This document shows, one piece after another, positions 27,138 to 31,006 of a stretch of 31,006 bases of DNA. This stretch comes from Enterobacteriaceae bacterium UBA2655 (GTDB lineage: Bacteria > Pseudomonadota > Gammaproteobacteria > Enterobacterales > Enterobacteriaceae), in the NCBI GenBank assembly GCA_002359495.1, contig DENB01000084.1, positions 1 through 31,006 on the forward strand, in the 5' to 3' direction. Below the pieces are notes generated by a model that was given only the letters and a program-made list of their open reading frames with translations, was not told the origin of the DNA and made no database searches. The position numbers were made by a program, and so were the translations under genes. Every line of letters begins with the position of its first letter. Within the stretch, counting starts at the first letter, position 1.

Positions 27138-28937
27138 ATGATTGAAGAAAACGAAATCAAAGAAGGTTATATAAAAGATTATGTATCTGGGGTATTGGTT
27201 AAGGCTACCCCTGAAGAATTAGAAGCAGTTCAGGTTTTTAGCGAAGTTCTTCATAAGGACTATGGATATCCATTGAGCCATATTCAGACGAGACCACAAT
27301 GGAGAGTCAAGGTCCGTCCATCAGATAAGAAGAAAGAATATCCTGTTGATATAGCTATATTTTCTTCAGAAAACCACATCGAAGAAAACACTCATATTAT
27401 TATTGAGTGCAAAAAGAAGAATAGAAAAGATGGCCGAAGCCAGTTAGAAGACTATCTTAGATTTTCAATGGCTCGAATCGGAGTATGGTATAACGGAAAT
27501 GAAAGGCTTTTCCTTTTTAAAACAGAGAAAGCCGGTAAAGTTTATTTTGATGAGATTCCAAATATCCCAAGATTCGGAGAGCGAATTGAAGATATTGGTA
27601 AGTTTAAAAGAAAAGATCTTAGACCTGCTACTAATCTAAAATCGGTTTTTAAAACCATCAGGAACTACTTAGCGGCAAATGCGGTTGGCATCACCCGAGA
27701 TGAAGTTTTTGCACAACAATTAATAAACTTGATATTTTGTAAGATTTATGATGAAAGGTTTACTAAACCTGATGACACTGTAAGTTTTCGTGTTGGGATA
27801 AATGAAAATCTTAAAGTTGCACAAAAGCGCATCACGGATCTTTTCGAAAAAGTTAAATCTCAATATGACGATGTTATTGAGGTTGCGGATTCCATAACTT
27901 TTGATGCCAAAACTTTGGCATATGTGGTTGGCGAATTACAATTATTTAGTATAAAAGAAAGCTCAAGAGATGCAGTTGGTGATGCTTTTGAAGTATTTAT
28001 TGGTCCATCCTTAAAAGGTGGACAAGGTCAATTCTTCACCCCACGAAATGTAGTCAAGATGATTGTCGATATGATTGATCCAGGTATCGATGCAAAAATT
28101 ATAGATCCAGCATGTGGTAGTGGTGGGTTTTTAGCTGAGGGACTTAGACATGTATGGTCAAAAGTCCAATCGACGGGTGATAATTACGGTTGGCCTGAGC
28201 ATGAAATTGAATCAGAAAAACAAAAAGTTGCTATAAAGAATTTTAGAGGCATCGATAAAGATTACTTTTTGAGCAAGGTAGCCAAAGCTTACATGGCAAT
28301 ACTTGGAGATGGGCGAGGTGGAGTATATTGCGAAAATAGTCTTGATAACTTTAAAAATTGGCATAGTAAAACAAAAGAAGGCGTTCAGTTAGGCACCTTT
28401 GATATTGTAATGACTAATCCTCCTTTTGGTAAAAAACTGGCTATAGATTCTGAGGATATTTTAAAAAATTACGAGTTAGGACATAAATGGAATATAAATA
28501 GTTCAAATGCTGAGTTTGAAAAAGGGGATATACTTGATAAACAGCCACCCCAGTTGCTATTTATTGAAAGATGCTTTGACCTTTTGAAACCAGGTGGAAC
28601 TCTTGGGATTGTTTTATTAGAAAGCATCTTTGGAATGCCTAAATATAAATATGTTGTAGATTACATATTTAAAAACTCGATTATAAAAGCTATGGTGACC
28701 ATGCCTGAGGAGTTATTTCAACCTCATACCCATGCGAAATGCTGTGTATTAATATGCAAAAAGAAAGAAGAAGCCGATAAAGATTCTGATTATCCAATAT
28801 TCATGGCTGATGTGAAATGGTGTGGTCATGACAGCAGAGGAAATCCTACATTAAGGATCTCTGCTGATGGTAAAGAACAGTTATTAGATGACATTCCGAC
28901 AGTTGCAAACGAATTTTTAAAAGGTTTTCAGAAATGA
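27138..28937 (+). CDS. Fused restriction nuclease and N6-adenine methyltransferase (BcgI-like, type IIB/IIG or type I-like)
   Basis: A 599-residue protein joining an HsdR-N-type nuclease domain to an HsdM-type methylase. The N-terminus shows a PD-(D/E)xK centre, D71 (YPVDIAIF) and E90-C-K92, followed by Q102-x3-Y106, the QxxxY motif of type I HsdR nucleases. The methylase has a helical N-terminal region (about 165-290), GQFFTPR (297-303), AdoMet motif I DPACGSGGF (323-331) and the catalytic NPPF (427-430). It presumably methylates adenine and cuts DNA at sites chosen by the next gene's product (ATGA overlap). There is no helicase gene, unlike type I systems; BcgI has the same two-subunit plan. 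No Shine-Dalgarno is visible before the ATG. Strongly AT-rich. Confidence 0.85.
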   Translation: MIEENEIKEGYIKDYVSGVLVKATPEELEAVQVFSEVLHKDYGYPLSHIQTRPQWRVKVRPSDKKKEYPVDIAIFSSENHIEENTHIIIECKKKNRKDGRSQLEDYLRFSMARIGVWYNGNERLFLFKTEKAGKVYFDEIPNIPRFGERIEDIGKFKRKDLRPATNLKSVFKTIRNYLAANAVGITRDEVFAQQLINLIFCKIYDERFTKPDDTVSFRVGINENLKVAQKRITDLFEKVKSQYDDVIEVADSITFDAKTLAYVVGELQLFSIKESSRDAVGDAFEVFIGPSLKGGQGQFFTPRNVVKMIVDMIDPGIDAKIIDPACGSGGFLAEGLRHVWSKVQSTGDNYGWPEHEIESEKQKVAIKNFRGIDKDYFLSKVAKAYMAILGDGRGGVYCENSLDNFKNWHSKTKEGVQLGTFDIVMTNPPFGKKLAIDSEDILKNYELGHKWNINSSNAEFEKGDILDKQPPQLLFIERCFDLLKPGGTLGIVLLESIFGMPKYKYVVDYIFKNSIIKAMVTMPEELFQPHTHAKCCVLICKKKEEADKDSDYPIFMADVKWCGHDSRGNPTLRISADGKEQLLDDIPTVANEFLKGFQK

Positions 28938-30415
28938 TCAACTTTTGGATTAACAAAAGTAGCCTGAAGGAGGCTACTTTAATTCCCAAGTTTTATGACC
29001 CAGAAATTGAAAGTTATTTTTCGTCATTGAAAGAAGAATATAATTTCTTCACAATTAGAGAACTTGTTGAAAAAGAGTATATTTCTTGCTCAACAGGTCA
29101 TGAAATAGGTAAAATGGCTTATGGAACTGGTGATATTCCTTTCATCAGAACATCTGACATTTCAAACTGGGAAATAAAAACTTTACCAAAACAGGGTGTT
29201 TCAGAAGAAATTTACGATTCTTACTCTAAAAAACAAGATATCCAAAAAAATGATATCCTAATAGTGAGAGATGGTACATATCTGATTGGGACCAATTGTA
29301 TGGTTTCTGACTTAGATGAAAAATCACTATATCAGTCACATTTAATAAAAGTCAGAGTAAAACACAATGAAATTTTTGATGAGTATATTTTCTTTCTATT
29401 ATTAAACTCGCCAATTATACAGCGACAAATTAGAAATATGCAATTCACAGCAGATACTATAGATACAATCGGCAATAGATTTTATGATATAAGATTGCCG
29501 ATCCCAAAAATCAATAAAAATAACACATCTGCATCGTTAATAGTCAAGGATCTATTAAAAAATAGGACTAGAGGAAAGTTATTAATTAAAAACTTACCTT
29601 TTTTACTAGAGCAATGCTTAAAAGAAAACAACATTAAAGCTTTCGAGGATTTTGAAAAAGAAGATATCTTGAAATTAGTTGAAAAAACACCTCAGGATAC
29701 TATTACTTCAGAATTTGGAAAATTTGAAGCATTTTGGGTCACAAAAGAATCACTTGCTAATGATATAATTTTGCCTAAATATTACGATCCTGAAATTCAA
29801 GATGAATTAAAAGATTTAGAAAAAACCTGCGATTTGGTTCCTGTATCCGATCTAATTGAAAAAGGGATTTTATCACTTTCCACAGGTGATGAGATTGGTA
29901 AAATGGCATACGGAACAGGAAATATACCTTTTATTAGGACAAGTGATTTCTCTAACTGGGAAATTAAATTTGATCCTAAACAAGGTGTGTCTGATGAAAT
30001 ATATGAGCAATATCGAGAATCTCAGGACATTAAAGAGAACGACATTTTACTTGTTAGAGATGGAACATATTTGATTGGTAGTTCATGTATTATTACATCG
30101 CACGATGTGAAATCATTATATTGTGGAGGACTCTATAAAATAAGAGTTAATAATTTCAATGGTTTTGATCCCTTCCTGCTCTTAGGGATTTTCAATACAT
30201 ATATTGTAAAAAGACAAATAAGAACAAAGCAATTTACAAGGGATGTAATTGACACTATTGGCAAGCGAATCGAAGAAGTAATTCTTCCTATTCCGAAAAG
30301 TTATGAACTGAGGGATAAAATTAGCAAATCTATTAAAGAGTTGGTTACGGAAAGAATTGATGCCAGAATTGAAATTTCAAAAATTTCAAATTCAATACTT
30401 CCTGTCATATCTTAA
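28934..30415 (+). CDS. Restriction-modification DNA specificity subunit (HsdS-like) with duplicated halves
   Basis: A 493-residue S subunit coupled by ATGA overlap to the nuclease-methylase gene. It is built of two homologous halves, about residues 4-192 and 267-454 (offset 263). Both begin FW-x-x-K-x-SL...PK-x-YDPEI and contain GKMAYGTG[DN]IPFIRTSD, then SNWEIK, KQGVS, NDIL-x-VRDGTYLIG, RQIR-x-x-QFT and DTIG. Each half should be one target-recognition domain plus a spacer helix region. Because the domains are so alike, the two half-sites recognised are probably the same or similar. The halves differ most around residues 120-140 against 383-403. A strong terminator follows the stop codon. Confidence 0.85.
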   Translation: MINFWINKSSLKEATLIPKFYDPEIESYFSSLKEEYNFFTIRELVEKEYISCSTGHEIGKMAYGTGDIPFIRTSDISNWEIKTLPKQGVSEEIYDSYSKKQDIQKNDILIVRDGTYLIGTNCMVSDLDEKSLYQSHLIKVRVKHNEIFDEYIFFLLLNSPIIQRQIRNMQFTADTIDTIGNRFYDIRLPIPKINKNNTSASLIVKDLLKNRTRGKLLIKNLPFLLEQCLKENNIKAFEDFEKEDILKLVEKTPQDTITSEFGKFEAFWVTKESLANDIILPKYYDPEIQDELKDLEKTCDLVPVSDLIEKGILSLSTGDEIGKMAYGTGNIPFIRTSDFSNWEIKFDPKQGVSDEIYEQYRESQDIKENDILLVRDGTYLIGSSCIITSHDVKSLYCGGLYKIRVNNFNGFDPFLLLGIFNTYIVKRQIRTKQFTRDVIDTIGKRIEEVILPIPKSYELRDKISKSIKELVTERIDARIEISKISNSILPVIS

Positions 30416-30419
30416 ATAC

Positions 30420-30464
30420 AAGCAAGGGCTAACTGAGCGATGCTCAGTTGCCTTGCTTTTTCTT
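30420..30464 (+). terminator. Strong rho-independent terminator after the R-M genes
   Basis: Outer stem AAGCAAGG (30420-30427) with CCTTGCTT (30451-30458), and inner stem AACTGAGC (30431-30438) with GCTCAGTT (30442-30449) around a 3-nt loop, then a T-rich tail to 30464. It begins 5 nt after the stop codon and isolates the R-M operon from the mobilization genes. Confidence 0.88.
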
Positions 30465-30592
30465 CCCTCCGGTTGAAAAAGGAAAATCAAGTTCAAAATC
30501 AACATCTAAGCCATTGACACACTTGAATATTATGATTATTACTTATGCATAGCATACGGACTTGCTATCAATTTAATATCAAAGGAGTTGAT
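30465..30592 (+). promoter_or_regulatory. mobC promoter and candidate oriT region
   Basis: TTGACA (30514-30519), a 17-nt spacer and TATTAC (30537-30542) make a good promoter for mobC. Just downstream ATAGC (30549-30553) and GCTAT (30564-30568) form a short inverted repeat with a 10-nt loop. Relaxosome genes often sit beside oriT, so the transfer origin may be here, but I recognise no known nic sequence. Confidence 0.4.
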
Positions 30593-30985
30593 ATGGAAAA
30601 ATTTAATAATATATTCGATGACGAGTTTCCTTCGTCTTTTACCAATAATACTGAATCAAAGAAACTTCCACCCAATCGCATTCGCAAGCATACAGTAACA
30701 GTTCGTCTTAACGATTTTGAACTCAAGCAAGTGAATGACTCCCGGAACCAGCTCAGCAAAAGCTGTTGGCTGAGAAGCTCAGCTCTTCAGCAACTCCCTC
30801 CGATAGTTCCAGAACCTAACAAAGAAGCCTGGAACCAGCTTACTGGCTCACTACAGAAACTTAATGATCTTGGATCATTCCTGCTTCGTAGAGGCGAAGA
30901 AGCTAAGCCACTTTCGCAGGAAGTGAATGCACTGAAGTTGAAGCTGTCACATGTGAGAGATGCTCTACTAACACTCGACAAGTGA
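30593..30985 (+). CDS. MobC-like plasmid mobilization relaxosome protein
   Basis: A 130-residue protein. The start at 30593 has AAAGGAG 5 nt upstream; a longer frame from 30545 lacks support. Residues about 30-70 (RKHTVTVRLNDFELKQVND, then SCWLRSSALQQLPP) match the ribbon-helix-helix DNA-binding domain of MobC-type accessory proteins. The rest is helical (EAWNQLTGSLQKLNDLGSFL), typical of the family's C-terminal part. MobC opens the transfer origin for a relaxase, whose gene usually follows directly; here that lies beyond the window. Its sequence is less AT-rich than the R-M genes, suggesting a different origin from the cargo. Confidence 0.78.
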   Translation: MEKFNNIFDDEFPSSFTNNTESKKLPPNRIRKHTVTVRLNDFELKQVNDSRNQLSKSCWLRSSALQQLPPIVPEPNKEAWNQLTGSLQKLNDLGSFLLRRGEEAKPLSQEVNALKLKLSHVRDALLTLDK

Positions 30986-31006
30986 CTGTAGTGGTTTACT
31001 GAATTT

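Larger units (their letters stand above)
24761..31006 (+). mobile_element. Integrative mobilizable element inserted at yicC (partial, runs off the window)
   Basis: Evidence is a P4-type integrase next to the intact yicC 3' end, an abrupt change to AT-rich sequence and foreign codon use, a restriction-modification module as cargo, and a MobC-like relaxosome gene at the window edge. SXT/R391-mobilised genomic islands of Vibrio also use the yicC 3' end. This element differs in carrying a mobC-type gene, which suggests its own relaxase just beyond 31006. The right attachment site is not seen. Confidence 0.82.

Noticed and set aside
27138..30415. Classical three-gene type I hsdRMS system
   Set aside because: The nuclease domain is fused to the methylase and no helicase/translocase gene is present before the terminator and mobC.
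24761..31006. Right-hand attachment site, tRNA gene or CRISPR array within the island
   Set aside because: No second copy of the yicC 3' end, no tRNA-like fold and no regularly spaced repeats were found; the island continues beyond the window.

Overview
The window looks like the chromosome of an enterobacterium with a GC-rich backbone. The most likely home is Erwiniaceae (Pantoea/Erwinia/Mixta type) or a close relative. The reasons are near E. coli-like housekeeping proteins in enterobacterial order (kbl-tdh / hldD-waaF-waaC, coaD-mutM-rpmGB-radC-coaBC-dut-slmA-pyrE-rph-yicC), combined with a Klebsiella/Serratia/Pantoea-style LPS core locus in which waaE lies between waaA and coaD and a WabG-type transferase replaces E. 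coli WaaG. The genus is an inference from remembered family features, not from a search.

Layout. (1) 80-2290: a promoter and two overlapping glycosyltransferase genes, converging with tdh. (2) 2294-4529, minus: kbl-tdh, threonine catabolism to glycine and acetyl-CoA. (3) 4758-12102, plus: one tightly packed run hldD-waaF-waaC-GT9-GT8-waaL-GT2. It makes ADP-heptose, adds the first two heptoses, extends the outer core and ligates O-antigen. (4) 12175-14377: waaQ-wabG behind its own promoter. (5) 14470-17002: waaA-waaE-coaD. Together these predict a Kdo-heptose inner core with glucose on HepI and a hexose or hexuronic acid on HepII. No WaaP/WaaY kinase is in the cluster.

(6) 17031-24760: housekeeping. 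mutM, rpmG and rpmB lie behind one strong promoter, and radC diverges from coaBC-dut-slmA. The minus-strand pair rph-pyrE has its classic attenuator at 22477-22504. Upstream of rph is a small lipoprotein gene of the DUF3574 type, then yicC.

(7) 24761-31006: base composition drops sharply to AT-rich and the gene content becomes foreign. A P4-type tyrosine integrase sits directly after the intact 3' end of yicC. It is followed by two small unknown genes, a two-gene restriction-modification system and a MobC-like relaxosome gene. The first R-M protein fuses an HsdR-type nuclease domain to an N6-adenine methylase; the second is a specificity subunit made of two near-identical halves. This is the left part of an integrative mobilizable element; the relaxase and the far attachment site lie beyond the window.

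The best candidates for new biology are this R-M system with its internally duplicated specificity subunit, the mobilizable island in yicC, and an elaborate structured leader ahead of slmA (21092-21173).
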